A stretch of 64,000 nt of DNA from Prauserella cavernicola. GTDB taxonomy: Bacteria > Actinomycetota > Actinomycetes > Mycobacteriales > Pseudonocardiaceae. This document shows, one piece after another, positions 1-8,464 of the stretch. Each line of letters opens with the position of its first letter. Position 1 is the first letter of the stretch. Location of the stretch: contig NZ_JAENJH010000012.1 of assembly GCF_016595675.1 (NCBI RefSeq), positions 124,001-188,000 of the forward strand. Reading direction: 5' to 3'. The position numbers and the translations under genes were made by a program. Below the pieces are notes generated by a model. That model did no database searches and was not told where the DNA came from. It worked only from the letters and a program-made list of their open reading frames with translations.

Positions 1-21
1 GTGAGCAACATCTTCAGCTGA
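1..21 (+). other. possible 3' end of an upstream gene
   Basis: In frame 1 the first bases read as six sense codons followed by a TGA stop at 19-21, so they may be the tail of a gene cut by the window edge. Nothing identifies the product, and the call is weak because any frame could end in a stop here. Confidence 0.25.
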
Positions 22-28
22 TCGACGC

Positions 29-34
29 TACCCT
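29..34 (+). promoter_or_regulatory. -10-like hexamer TACCCT, leaderless-type
   Basis: TACCCT fits the actinobacterial TANNNT -10 consensus and lies six bases before the ATG at 41. No Shine-Dalgarno sequence precedes that ATG, which suggests transcription starts at the initiation codon. No clear -35 was seen. Confidence 0.4.
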
Positions 35-40
35 TCCTCT

Positions 41-601
41 ATGTTCGCTCCGCGCGACCCAGACGAGTACCTCCTCGACACCGAGCGGAGGGTTATCCGG
101 ATCAGGCGGCATTGGTCCTGCCTGGCCTGGGACATGTTCGAGGCCATCGCGCTGATCGCGATCTGCGTGATGGTGTCGTACATCCTTCCGCCGTCGATGT
201 GGGTGGTCCAGAACATCCTCTGGTACCTCGCCCTGCTCGTGGTGTTGCGCTTCGCCTACCAGGCGATCGAGTGGTGGGTCGAGCGACTGGTCGTGACCGA
301 CAAACGGTTCATCATGACCAAGGGTGTGTGGACCACGAAGGTCCTGATGATGCCCATCACCAAGGTCACCGACCTCACCTACGAGCGCTCGTTCTGGGGC
401 CGCATGCTGGGCTACGGGACGATGGTCGTGGAGTCGGCCGGTCAGATCCAGGCGCTGAACCGCATCGAGTACCTGCCGAAGCCCGAGGAGTTCTACGACA
501 CCATCTCGGCGCTGGTGTTCGGCGACAAGGCCAAGCAGGCTGAGCGGTTCTCGATGATCAAGGCGCAGCGGGCCGCTCGCGGCAAGCGCATGGTCGGCTG
601 A
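41..601 (+). CDS. PH domain-containing membrane protein (bPH_2 type)
   Basis: A 186-residue protein with two hydrophobic segments (about residues 33-50 and 55-76) followed by a bacterial pleckstrin-homology-like domain (about 84-155). That domain contains the TDKRF turn at 86-90 and the VTDLTYERS strand typical of the bPH_2 family. Such proteins sit in the cytoplasmic membrane with the PH-like domain inside; their biochemical role is generally unknown. The start is the ATG at 41, six bases after a -10-like hexamer and without a ribosome binding site, so the mRNA is probably leaderless. The gene is followed 34 bases later by a PHP phosphoesterase on the same strand. The family call is fairly firm; no function is claimed. 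Confidence 0.8.
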   Translation: MFAPRDPDEYLLDTERRVIRIRRHWSCLAWDMFEAIALIAICVMVSYILPPSMWVVQNILWYLALLVVLRFAYQAIEWWVERLVVTDKRFIMTKGVWTTKVLMMPITKVTDLTYERSFWGRMLGYGTMVVESAGQIQALNRIEYLPKPEEFYDTISALVFGDKAKQAERFSMIKAQRAARGKRMVG

Positions 602-622
602 GTCCCGCCGGGGCCGCCGCTG

Positions 623-628
623 GACAAT
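623..628 (+). promoter_or_regulatory. -10-like hexamer GACAAT, leaderless-type
   Basis: GACAAT lies seven bases before the GTG at 636, which begins the peptide VRIDLHTHS. This spacing favours 636 as a leaderless start over the in-frame ATG at 627, which would overlap the hexamer. Confidence 0.4.
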
Positions 629-635
629 GGTGCGC

Positions 636-1496
636 GTGCGCATCGACCTGCATACCCACTCGACCGTCTCCGACGGCACCGACAGCCCCGCGGAACTGGT
701 CGCCACGGCCGCCGCGGCGGGGCTCGGTGCCGTCGCGCTGACCGACCACGACACCACGGCAGGCTGGCAGCCCGCGATCGAGGCACTGCCTCCTGGACTG
801 CGGCTGGTGCCGGGAGCCGAACTGTCGTGCGAGTCGGTGGACGGCTACGGGCGCGGCGTGAGCGTGCACCTGCTGGCCTACCTGTTCGACCCCACCTCGC
901 CGGTGATCGTGGCCGAGCAGCAGCGGCTGCGCAAAGAGCGGCGCGACCGCCTGCGGGCCATGGCGGTGCGCATGGCCGCCGACGGACTGCCCGTGGACCC
1001 CGACGAGATCCTCGGGCTGCTGCACCCCGACGCGCCCGCAGGCAGGCCACACCTGGCCCAGGCGCTGGTGCGCGCGGGTCTGGTCGACTCGGTCGACGAG
1101 GCGTTCTCCAGCTACCTCGCCAACGGCAGGGGCTACTACGTCTCCCGGCGGGACACGCCGGTGGAGACGGCCATCGAGATGATCGCCGAGGCGGGCGGCG
1201 TCACCGTGCTCGCGCACCCGTTCGCGGCCTCGCGGGGCCCGATGGTCACGCCCGAGGTGATCGCCGAGCTGGCGCAGCGCGGGCTCACCGGTGTCGAGGT
1301 CGACCACCCGAACCACGACGACGAGACCCGCGCCGAGCTGCGGGACCTCGCCAAGGGCCTCGGCCTGGTGCGCACCGGGTCGAGCGACTACCACGGCACC
1401 AACAAGACCATCGGGATCGGCCAGGAGACCACGGACCCCGAGGAGTTCGAGGCGCTGGTGGCGCAGGCTTCCGGCGCCGCCGTCCAGGTGGGCTGA
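636..1496 (+). CDS. PHP-domain metal-dependent phosphoesterase
   Basis: A 286-residue protein of the PHP family (YciV/RNase AM-like), which hydrolyses phosphoester bonds, usually in nucleotides or RNA ends, with a trinuclear metal site. Metal ligands are visible: the HTH motif at residues 6-8, D13, the TDHD motif around 36-39, a later AHP motif and the GSSDYHG motif near the C terminus. The length is normal. I chose GTG 636 because family members usually begin with the RIDLHTHS strand; ATG 627 and GTG 630 are alternatives. The next gene, marC, starts three bases after the stop and is probably cotranscribed. The exact substrate cannot be told from sequence. Confidence 0.88.
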   Translation: MRIDLHTHSTVSDGTDSPAELVATAAAAGLGAVALTDHDTTAGWQPAIEALPPGLRLVPGAELSCESVDGYGRGVSVHLLAYLFDPTSPVIVAEQQRLRKERRDRLRAMAVRMAADGLPVDPDEILGLLHPDAPAGRPHLAQALVRAGLVDSVDEAFSSYLANGRGYYVSRRDTPVETAIEMIAEAGGVTVLAHPFAASRGPMVTPEVIAELAQRGLTGVEVDHPNHDDETRAELRDLAKGLGLVRTGSSDYHGTNKTIGIGQETTDPEEFEALVAQASGAAVQVG

Positions 1497-1498
1497 CG

Positions 1499-2125
1499 AT
1501 GACGTTCGCGGACTACTTCGACGCGACACTGTTCTTCGAGGCCGCGATCACGCTGATCGTCATCATGGACCCGCCGGGTACGGTGCCGGTGTTCCTGAGC
1601 CTGGTGGGCCGCAAGCCGCCCGCGGCGAGGGCGAAGGCCGCGCGGCAGGCGGTGCTGGTGTCGCTGCTGGTGATCTCGCTGTTCGCGGTGGCCGGCCAGG
1701 CGATCCTGACCTACCTCGGCATCGGCATCCCCGCGTTGCAGGGCGCGGGCGGGCTGCTGTTGCTGCTCATCGCGCTCGACCTGCTCACCGGCAGGGGCAG
1801 CACCGAACCCGAGCTCGCCGAGGACGTCAACGTGGCGCTCGTGCCGCTCGGCACACCGCTGCTGGCAGGGCCGGGCGCGATCGCGGCGACGATCGTGTTC
1901 GTGCGGCAGGCCGACGGCCACGTGGGCGCCTACATCGCGCTGGGACTCGCGATCGTGACCGTGCACCTGGTGCTGTGGGCCTGCATGCGCTACTCGGGCG
2001 TGCTCATCCGCGTGATCAGGGAAAGCGGGATCACGCTGCTCGCCAAGATCGCCGGTCTGCTGCTGGCCGCCATCGCGGTGCAGCTGGTCGCCGACTCGGT
2101 GCGAGGGTTCATCGACGGGGCGTGA
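1499..2125 (+). CDS. MarC family integral membrane protein
   Basis: A 208-residue protein with six predicted membrane segments and the MarC signature IMDPPGTVPVFLSL near residues 21-34, plus a second PLGTPLLAGPGAI repeat half near 119-131. MarC/UPF0056 proteins are inner-membrane proteins of unknown transport function; the old link with multiple antibiotic resistance was not upheld. The ATG at 1499 follows the PHP stop by two bases, so translation is likely coupled to the upstream gene. About 100 bases separate it from the next gene. Confidence 0.9.
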   Translation: MTFADYFDATLFFEAAITLIVIMDPPGTVPVFLSLVGRKPPAARAKAARQAVLVSLLVISLFAVAGQAILTYLGIGIPALQGAGGLLLLLIALDLLTGRGSTEPELAEDVNVALVPLGTPLLAGPGAIAATIVFVRQADGHVGAYIALGLAIVTVHLVLWACMRYSGVLIRVIRESGITLLAKIAGLLLAAIAVQLVADSVRGFIDGA

Positions 2126-2225
2126 CGGCGCGCATTCGGCCCTTCACTACCGTCTCCGTCGTGGCGGCACGGCATCGTCGGTGCCGGATCGTAGGCTCGA
2201 GAACAGCTGAAACAAGGTGGTGTTC

Positions 2226-3080
2226 ATGGCGCAGCTGGGCTTCGACTTCGGCGTGCAGCCGAAGCGGTTGACCAAGGTGACGCCCGCGCGGCTCGCGACG
2301 TTCGACGACTGCCCGCGCCGGTACCGCCTGAACTATCTCGACCGGCCCACGCCGCAGCGCACGGGTGCGTGGGCGCACAGCACCCTCGGCGCGGTCGTGC
2401 ACAACGCGCTGCGCGCCCTGTTCGACCTGCCCGTCGACCGCCGTACCCCGGAGCGGGCGGCCGCGCTCGTCACGGACCAGTGGAACGACGCCGGGTTCCT
2501 CGACGCCGAGCAGGCAGGCGCCTACCGCGACCGGGCGAAGCGCTGGGTCGCCGAGTACGTCGAGCACAGCGACGTGACTCCCGACCCGGTCGGGCTGGAA
2601 CGCTGGGTGTCGGCGCCCGTCAGCCCCGGTGAGGGACCGCCGTCGCTGATCGTCGAGGGCCGCGCCGACCGCATCGACGAGCGCGACGGCGAGCTCGTGA
2701 TCATCGACTACAAGACCGGCAGGCGCACCCCCGACGAGCACGAGGCGCGCGGCTCGCAGGCGCTCGCTCTGTACGCCGTGGCCGCCGCACGCACGCTGCG
2801 CAGGCCCTGCCATCGCGTGGAGCTGCACCACGTGCCGACGGGCACCGTCGCCGCGGCAGAGCACACCGACGAGAGTCTGCGCAGGCAGCTCAGCCGTGCG
2901 GACGAGACGGCGACCGAGCTGCAGACCGCAACGGATACCCTTGAGGCGGGCGGAAATGCGGATGAACTGTTTCCCGCGCGTACGTCACGGCGATGTTCCT
3001 GGTGTGACTTCCGACCGAGCTGTGCCGAGGGACAACAAGCGGCACCGGCCGCCCGCTCGTGGGAACTACTCGCGCCGTGA
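2226..3080 (+). CDS. RecB-family PD-(D/E)xK exonuclease with Fe-S cysteines
   Basis: A 284-residue nuclease of the RecB/Cas4-like PD-(D/E)xK superfamily. The catalytic strand VIIDYKTG places D161 and K163. One cysteine near the N terminus (C29, in DDCPRRYRL) and three near the C terminus (C257, C260, C266 in CSWCDFRPSC) have the spacing of the [4Fe-4S] staple of AddB and Cas4 nucleases. It probably processes DNA ends or branched DNA in the cytoplasm. I chose ATG 2226 over GTG 2217 because AAGGTGG lies just before it. The stop overlaps the next gene by GTGA. There is no CRISPR locus nearby, so it should not be called Cas4. Confidence 0.85.
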   Translation: MAQLGFDFGVQPKRLTKVTPARLATFDDCPRRYRLNYLDRPTPQRTGAWAHSTLGAVVHNALRALFDLPVDRRTPERAAALVTDQWNDAGFLDAEQAGAYRDRAKRWVAEYVEHSDVTPDPVGLERWVSAPVSPGEGPPSLIVEGRADRIDERDGELVIIDYKTGRRTPDEHEARGSQALALYAVAAARTLRRPCHRVELHHVPTGTVAAAEHTDESLRRQLSRADETATELQTATDTLEAGGNADELFPARTSRRCSWCDFRPSCAEGQQAAPAARSWELLAP

Positions 3081-3457
3081 GCGCGGCCGACACACGTGGA
3101 GTGAGAGTGCACGGGGCGAACACGACAACGCGCGAGACGGTCGAGTTGGCCACGCCTGACCGGGCGGCGGGGCCGCCCGTACACAGAACCGGCCGCTGGT
3201 GGCGCGGGCTCACCGGCTCGCTCGCCGCCGGTCTGCTCGTGCTCGCGCTGTTCGTGCTCGGCGTCTACATCGCGAGCGCGATGGGCGAGTCCGAGGGCCC
3301 TGGCATCGCCTCCGTCATCGGCCACCTCGTGGGCGCCGTCGTCGCCGTGATCGCCCAGGTGGTGGTGGACCGCAGCCGCGGCAGGGTTGCCGGCGTGGCC
3401 GCGCTGTGCGTGTTCGCGGCGGCCGGAGCCGTGCTGTGGTTCTACTGGTGGGCCTGA
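3077..3457 (+). CDS. small two-pass membrane protein, unknown function
   Basis: A 126-residue protein with a charged N-terminal 45 residues followed by two or three hydrophobic segments (about 53-72, 82-100, 108-124). The GTG start at 3077 overlaps the stop of the nuclease gene by four bases (GTGA), so the two are translationally coupled. I do not recognise a named family. It converges on the next gene with one base between the two stop codons, leaving no room for a terminator. Confidence 0.65.
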   Translation: MSAADTRGVRVHGANTTTRETVELATPDRAAGPPVHRTGRWWRGLTGSLAAGLLVLALFVLGVYIASAMGESEGPGIASVIGHLVGAVVAVIAQVVVDRSRGRVAGVAALCVFAAAGAVLWFYWWA

Positions 3458-3458
3458 C

Positions 3459-4337
3459 TCAGGCCGTCCACGACCGCCACTCGGCCAGCAGGATCTCCAG
3501 CAGCCCGCCCGGGTTCTCGGTGTTCGGGGAGTGCGCCGCGCGCTCGACCACGGCGAACGGCACGTCCAGGCGCCGCGCCATGTCCTTCTGCGTGGCCACG
3601 CTCCAGGCGTCGTCGTTCTCGCCGGTCACGACCACTCCGGGCACCTGCCGTGCGCGCAGAGCGTCGGCGAGTTCGTCGACCCGGTCGGGCTCCGACCGCA
3701 GGCCGGTGGCCATGCCCAGCAGACAGGCCGCGTTCGAGCGGACGAAGCGGGCGCGCAGGAACGCCTTCAGATCCTGCGGCATGGCTCTCCAGCCGGGCGC
3801 CCGAGAGCTGACCTGCTCGCGCACCACGTAGGCGGCCTCGATGCCCTCCTCGCGCAGCAGCGGCTCGCCCACGTCGAGCGCGCTGAGGCGGGCGCCCCGC
3901 GGCAGCCTGCCGGGCCCGCTGTCCAGCAGCGTCAACCCCGCGATCGGGGCGCCTGCCAGCACCGCGCCCCTGGCGACCAGCCCGCCGTAGGAGTGTCCGA
4001 GCAGCAGCACGGGGCCGCCGTTCGCGGCCAGTGACCCGGCCAGCTCCGCCACCGCCTCGCCGAGCGCGAGGGGCAGGTACAGCGCCTCGTCACCGGGACC
4101 GGGCGACTCGTTCTGGCCGGGCAGGTCGATCGCGACCGGGTGGATGCCGCCCTCGGCGAACCCGTCGAGCAGGGGAGCGAAGTCCTCTTTGGAGCCCGTG
4201 TAGCCGGGTAGCAGCAGCGCGGTCGCCAGCGGTTTCGCCGGCACCGGACCGGACAGCGCGGCGACCGGGCCGTACCGCCCCGTCAGGGTCGTCGTGGCGG
4301 CGCCGTGCGGTGAAAGCTGGGAGAACACGGTGGTCAT
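3459..4337 (-). CDS. alpha/beta hydrolase
   Basis: A 292-residue alpha/beta-hydrolase-fold protein. The nucleophile elbow is GHSYGG with S116, an oxyanion-type LLPGYTGSKED strand lies near residue 42, and a probable catalytic histidine is in RAAHSPNTENP near the C terminus. The substrate is unknown; the family includes esterases, lipases and haloperoxidase-like enzymes. Its ATG overlaps the stop of the upstream propeller protein (ATGA at 4334-4337), so helicase, propeller protein and hydrolase form one minus-strand operon. Confidence 0.88.
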   Translation of the reverse strand: MTTVFSQLSPHGAATTTLTGRYGPVAALSGPVPAKPLATALLLPGYTGSKEDFAPLLDGFAEGGIHPVAIDLPGQNESPGPGDEALYLPLALGEAVAELAGSLAANGGPVLLLGHSYGGLVARGAVLAGAPIAGLTLLDSGPGRLPRGARLSALDVGEPLLREEGIEAAYVVREQVSSRAPGWRAMPQDLKAFLRARFVRSNAACLLGMATGLRSEPDRVDELADALRARQVPGVVVTGENDDAWSVATQKDMARRLDVPFAVVERAAHSPNTENPGGLLEILLAEWRSWTA

Positions 4338-5728
4338 CGCAGTGCCACCACGGTGCCGCCCCGCTGCTCCAGCAGCACGGGGCCCGCGGCGGCGAGCTCG
4401 ACCTCGCCGCGATGTCCGTCGCGCTCGACGCCGACCGTGCGCTCGACGGCGCCGGTGCCCTCGTCCACCACGGCGAGCCCGCCCTCGATCGGCACCACGT
4501 ACTGCCCCGCGAACTGCGTGCCGGGGCCGCGTGTGCCGTCCATGGTCCACTGCGGTGTGAGGTCCTTGCGCGAGAGCGCGACCGTCGTGGAGCCGGTGAA
4601 CCAGTAGATGTTGTCGACGCCCGTGGCGATGGGCAGCACACCGTGCTCCGCCTTGCGCTGGAGATCGGCCGTCGGCACGTCCAGCGGGTAGGCGGCCTCC
4701 TGCTTGCCGTCGGAGCCGTAGAGCGCCAGCTGTCCCCGGTCGGGGAACAGGACGGCCGCGGTGTCGCCCGCCATGGCGACGAGCCGGGCCGAGCGTTCGG
4801 GCAGCACCACCGAGTACTCCTCTTCGGGTTCGTCGGCCTCCTCGCCCGCGGACTTCAGCACGGTCAGCCTGGCCGCGCGATCGCCGGGGCAGTCCTCGAT
4901 CACGCCGACGTCGCCGGAACCGGCCGCGACGGTGCCGTAGGTGCACCCCGTTCGCGGCTGCTTGTCGGGGTTGACCAGCGCGTAGACCTCGCCGTACTCG
5001 AGGCTCTTCACCAGGTCGTTGCGCCACGTGTTGAGCACGTGCTCGCCGGTGGCGGTGACGTGCCCGCCGTCGCTGACGAGCCGCGTGCCGAGCTCGGCGT
5101 CGCCGTTGCGCTGGGCGGTGCGCCGTCCGGTGCCGGGATCGAGCTGGGTGACCTCGCTGCAGCCGGTGTCCTTGCGATACACGGCGAGCGCCTTGCTCCA
5201 GCCGCTCGCGACGGTGCACAGCTCGAGGTCGCGGGTGTAGTTCCAGCGCACCTCACCGGTCAGCGGGTCGCGGCCCGCGACCTCGCCGCCTGAGCCGGTG
5301 ACGACGGTGGATCCCTCGCTGACCGGGACCGGGGTGGCTTCGCTCTGCGCCCGCCAGCTCTCCCGCAGCGAGTCGGGGACCGACGCGGGAGCCGAGGGCA
5401 GCGCGGGCGGCTCGTCGGCCAGTTCGTGACTCGTGGCCCGCTGGTCGCTGAACACCCACACCAGCAGGCTCGCCGTGAGCGCGACGACCGCGATCAGCGC
5501 TGCCGCCACGCGGTCGCGGCGGCGATTCCACGGAGAAGGCCTGCCGGGCGGGGCCGCCGAGTGGCGGGACCCGCCCGCAGGCCTGTCCGTGTCGTCGTTG
5601 TCGTCGTGCCCCTCGTGCTGCGCCGCCGGGGCGAGCACGTCCTCCGAGCCGGTCGCGTGCACGGGCGTTCCCGTGTCGTCGGGTTCGCCGTCGTCGCGCT
5701 TGCGATGCCGCCCGGAGGAGGAGTTCAC
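4334..5728 (-). CDS. membrane-anchored PQQ-like beta-propeller protein
   Basis: A 464-residue protein with an acidic, low-complexity cytoplasmic N terminus (1-70), one membrane segment (about 73-93) and a long extracytoplasmic part made of repeated strands such as GEVAGRDPLTGEVRW, typical of PQQ-like quinoprotein propellers. It probably acts as an outer-surface scaffold; no cofactor residues can be claimed. It starts at GTG 5728, with GAGGGC upstream, four bases after the helicase stop. An equivalent gene next to rhlE (Rv3212 beside Rv3211) is recalled for M. tuberculosis. Its stop overlaps the start of the downstream hydrolase. Confidence 0.72.
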   Translation of the reverse strand: MNSSSGRHRKRDDGEPDDTGTPVHATGSEDVLAPAAQHEGHDDNDDTDRPAGGSRHSAAPPGRPSPWNRRRDRVAAALIAVVALTASLLVWVFSDQRATSHELADEPPALPSAPASVPDSLRESWRAQSEATPVPVSEGSTVVTGSGGEVAGRDPLTGEVRWNYTRDLELCTVASGWSKALAVYRKDTGCSEVTQLDPGTGRRTAQRNGDAELGTRLVSDGGHVTATGEHVLNTWRNDLVKSLEYGEVYALVNPDKQPRTGCTYGTVAAGSGDVGVIEDCPGDRAARLTVLKSAGEEADEPEEEYSVVLPERSARLVAMAGDTAAVLFPDRGQLALYGSDGKQEAAYPLDVPTADLQRKAEHGVLPIATGVDNIYWFTGSTTVALSRKDLTPQWTMDGTRGPGTQFAGQYVVPIEGGLAVVDEGTGAVERTVGVERDGHRGEVELAAAGPVLLEQRGGTVVALR

Positions 5729-5732
5729 GTGC

Positions 5733-7355
5733 TCAGTCTGCCCTCGCCGGTGTCTCGGCCGTGTTGGCGGGCGCCCCGGCGCGGCGCCTGCGGCGACGGC
5801 GTGCGGGACGCTCGCCCGCCTCGCCGGAGCCTGCCTCGGTCTTCTCACCCGTCGAGGGAGCCTCGCCCGCGGGCTTGGCACCGCCGCGCGTGCGACGGCG
5901 CGAGCGGCTCCGGCCGCCTTCCGACGGCGAGTCCGAGTTCGAGGCGTTCTCGCCCTCGGCGGGAGCCGAGCCGTCGAGGTCCTGGCCGCCCCGGGTGCGG
6001 CGGCGCGGCTTGGAGCGCCGCGCCGACGACCCCGACGACCCCGAAGAACCGCCGGAACCACCCGAGGAGCGACCGTTGCGGCGCTTGCCGCCCAGGTTCT
6101 CCTCCGGCTCCGCGCCGAGTCCAGCGCGGGTGCGCTTGGCCAGCGGGAGCCTGCCCGACGCGTCCTCGGGGATGTCGAGGTCGGAGAACAGGTGCTTCGA
6201 GGTGGAGTAGGTCTCCACCGGCTCCGGCATCTCGAGCTTCAGCTCGTCGGAGATGAGCTTCCAGCGCGGGATCTCGTCCCAGTCGACGAGCGTGATCGCG
6301 ACACCGGTCTTGCCCGCCCGGCCGGTGCGGCCGATGCGGTGGACGTAGGTCTTCTCGTCCTCCGGCGTCTGGTAGTTGACCACGTGCGTGACGTCGTCGA
6401 CGTCGATGCCGCGCGCGGCGACGTCGGTGGCCACCAGCACGTCGACCTTGCCGGTGCGGAACGCGCGCAGCGCCTGCTCGCGGGCGCCCTGGCCGAGGTC
6501 ACCGTGCACCGCGGCGGCGGCGAACCCGCGCTCGGCGAGGTCGTCGGCCACCTTCTGGGCCGTGCGCTTGGTGCGCGCGAAGACCATGGTCAGGCCGCGC
6601 TCCTTGGCCTGGAGCACCTTGGCGACCAGTTCGGGCTTGTCCAGCGAGTGCGCCCGGTAGGCGAACTGGGTGGTGCGCTCGTGCACCGCGCCCGCGTCGT
6701 TCTCCTCGGCGCGGATGTGGGTGGGCTGGTCGAGGAACGTCCTGGCCAGCGTGATGATCGGTCCGGGCATGGTCGCCGAGAACAGCATCGTCTGCCGCTT
6801 CTCGGGCACCATCCGCAGGATCCGCTCGATGTCGGGCAGGAAGCCGAGGTCGAGCATCTCGTCGGCCTCGTCGAGCACGAGGGACTGCACCTTGCCGAGC
6901 ACGAGGTGGCGCTGCTCGGCGAGGTCGAGCAGCCGGCCGGGGGTGCCGACGACCACGTCGACGCCCTTGCGCAGCGCCGCGATCTGCGGCTCGTAGGGAC
7001 GGCCGCCGTAGATGGACGCGATGCGGATGCCGAGATCCTTGCTCGCGTCGGTCAGGTCGTGGGTGACCTGCAGGCACAGCTCGCGGGTCGGGACCACGAC
7101 CAGCGCCTGCGGGGTGCCGTCACCGGGAATCGTGAGCCGCTGCAGCAGCGGCACACCGAAACCGAGGGTCTTGCCCATGCCGGTGCGGGCCTGGCCGATG
7201 AGGTCGTCTCCCGCCAGCGCGAGCGGCAGCGTCAGCGCCTGGATCGCGAAGGTCCGCTCGATGCCGGCCTTCTGGAGGGCCGACACGATCTCGGGGCGGA
7301 CGCCGAACTCGGCGAACGTCGGGGACTCGGCCTCGACGGGCGCGCCCGCCTGCAA
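5733..7355 (-). CDS. rhlE: DEAD-box ATP-dependent RNA helicase
   Basis: A DEAD-box helicase of at least 540 residues. The motifs run in order: Q motif AIQALTLP (about 37), motif I ARTGMGKT (56-63), VPTREL, DEADEM, SAT, and the C-terminal HRIGRTGRAG. A tail of about 150 residues rich in Arg, Gly, Ser and Glu is typical of RNA-binding extensions. It unwinds structured RNA and may act in ribosome assembly or RNA turnover. The listed start is a TTG at 7355 with no ribosome binding site. The frame stays open to a stop at 7458-7460 without ATG, GTG or another TTG, so the true start may be a rare codon such as the ATC at 7442, which GAGAGG precedes. It is first in the operon with the propeller protein and hydrolase. 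Confidence 0.9.
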   Translation of the reverse strand: MQAGAPVEAESPTFAEFGVRPEIVSALQKAGIERTFAIQALTLPLALAGDDLIGQARTGMGKTLGFGVPLLQRLTIPGDGTPQALVVVPTRELCLQVTHDLTDASKDLGIRIASIYGGRPYEPQIAALRKGVDVVVGTPGRLLDLAEQRHLVLGKVQSLVLDEADEMLDLGFLPDIERILRMVPEKRQTMLFSATMPGPIITLARTFLDQPTHIRAEENDAGAVHERTTQFAYRAHSLDKPELVAKVLQAKERGLTMVFARTKRTAQKVADDLAERGFAAAAVHGDLGQGAREQALRAFRTGKVDVLVATDVAARGIDVDDVTHVVNYQTPEDEKTYVHRIGRTGRAGKTGVAITLVDWDEIPRWKLISDELKLEMPEPVETYSTSKHLFSDLDIPEDASGRLPLAKRTRAGLGAEPEENLGGKRRNGRSSGGSGGSSGSSGSSARRSKPRRRTRGGQDLDGSAPAEGENASNSDSPSEGGRSRSRRRTRGGAKPAGEAPSTGEKTEAGSGEAGERPARRRRRRRAGAPANTAETPARAD

Positions 7356-7630
7356 CGGATGCGACGTGTCGGTCTCCGGCTGGCCGGTCTCGCTGTGCTC
7401 GAGCTCGACGGGGTCTGTATTTGGGCTGGGGTTCTGGTCGATTGTCGATCGCCTCTCTCATACCAGCGCGCACGGCCAGGCACTACGCGGCACTCGACCA
7501 CGCGGATTGCGGTCCGCTTCGCGGTTGGTCACGCGAAACGCGTCCTGCGTGGGAGCACCGCCGAGGCGTGCACGCACACTGTCTGTGTATTCACCGACGT
7601 GCGTAGTCACCGACGTCCGGCGGCACACGA

Positions 7631-7661
7631 TGAAGTGACAACTTCACTATCAGTCCGAAGT
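7631..7661. promoter_or_regulatory. triple GAAGT/ACTTC inverted motif, candidate operator
   Basis: TGAAGT at 7631-7636 and ACTTCA at 7641-7646 form a perfect six-base dyad with a four-base centre. A further GAAGT at 7657-7661 pairs with the same ACTTC. The geometry suggests a protein-binding site in the promoter region, but the regulator is unknown. Confidence 0.35.
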
Positions 7662-7750
7662 GTAGCTTGTCTACCTGCGCGGTTGGTGACAGTGGTCGCA
7701 GACGGTCACGTGTTGTTGGTCTCCCCGGTTACGGGGACGGCATTCACCAC

Positions 7751-7756
7751 TACGGT
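7751..7756 (+). promoter_or_regulatory. -10-like hexamer TACGGT, leaderless-type
   Basis: TACGGT ends six bases before the GTG at 7763, which has no Shine-Dalgarno sequence. This matches the layout of leaderless actinobacterial genes. Confidence 0.45.
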
Positions 7757-7762
7757 GACACT

Positions 7763-8419
7763 GTGAGTGAGGCGAAGGCACAGATCGTTCCCGGCGTCGC
7801 CGATCTGCTGGGCGTGCTCGCGTACAGCGAGCTGTCCGCGTTCGACCGGCTGGCCGAGGACGCCAGAACCGCACCGACGATGGCCGGGCGCGCCGCGCTC
7901 GCGTCGATGGCCGCGGCCGAGATCGGCCACTACGAGATGCTCGAGAGACACCTCGGCGACCACGACGTGAACGTCGAGACGGCCATGAAGCCGTTCATGC
8001 GCCACATCGACGCGTTCCAGACTTCCACCGCGCCGCGGTCGTGGCTGGAATCGCTCGTCAAGGCCTATGTCGTGGACAATCTCGCGGCCGATCTCTATCG
8101 CGAGCTGTCGCAGGTGCTCGACCAGCAGACCCGTGACCTCGTGCTGACGGTGCTGGCCGACACGGGGCACTCCGCGTTCGCCCAGCGCGAAGTCGCGGCG
8201 GCGATCGCGGCCGACGGCAAGCAGCGAGACCGGCTCGCGCTGTGGGGCCGCAGGCTGCTGGGCGAGGCATTGACGCAGGCCCAGTACATCGTGGCCGAGC
8301 GCGACGGGCTCGCGGAGCTGATCGTCACCGGCACGGGCGATCTCTCCGGCATCGCGGCGCTGTTCCGGAGGCTGCAGCAGGGTCACACCAAACGGATGCA
8401 GGTGCTCGGTCTCGGCTAG
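7763..8419 (+). CDS. ferritin-like fold protein (MiaE-like, MiaE_2 family)
   Basis: A 218-residue all-helical protein. Carboxylate and histidine ligands of a diiron ferritin-like site are visible at E23 (YSELSAF), E53 and H56 (AEIGHYE), and in later helices ([18 protein letters not shown]). It resembles the actinobacterial MiaE_2 group, distant relatives of tRNA-(ms2io6A)-hydroxylase; whether it hydroxylates tRNA is not known. I chose GTG 7763 because the conserved helix starts soon after it and a -10-like hexamer precedes it; upstream in-frame codons are unlike the family. The order helicase, this gene, DUF3107 is recalled from mycobacteria (Rv3211, Rv3210c, Rv3208A). Confidence 0.82.
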   Translation: MSEAKAQIVPGVADLLGVLAYSELSAFDRLAEDARTAPTMAGRAALASMAAAEIGHYEMLERHLGDHDVNVETAMKPFMRHIDAFQTSTAPRSWLESLVKAYVVDNLAADLYRELSQVLDQQTRDLVLTVLADTGHSAFAQREVAAAIAADGKQRDRLALWGRRLLGEALTQAQYIVAERDGLAELIVTGTGDLSGIAALFRRLQQGHTKRMQVLGLG

Positions 8420-8450
8420 CCTGGACGGCGAACGAACCGGCATGAACCCA

Positions 8451-8458
8451 GGCGGAGG
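8451..8458 (+). promoter_or_regulatory. ribosome binding site for the DUF3107 gene
   Basis: GGCGGAGG lies six bases before GTG 8465 and fixes the start there rather than at TTG 8459, which would be only a base away from the site. Confidence 0.6.
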
Positions 8459-8464
8459 TTGCAC

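Larger units (their letters stand above)
7443..7762. other. divergent intergenic region, helicase / ferritin-fold gene
   Basis: About 320 bases between divergently transcribed genes with no convincing coding sequence. It must hold both promoters. Visible content is a cluster of GAAGT/ACTTC inverted motifs at 7631-7661 and a -10-like TACGGT at 7751-7756. No riboswitch or small RNA fold was recognised by eye. Confidence 0.6.

Noticed and set aside
2226-3080. RecB-like nuclease with cysteine staple as Cas4.
   Set aside because: There is no CRISPR locus or cas1/cas2 nearby; stand-alone nucleases of this type are common in actinomycetes.
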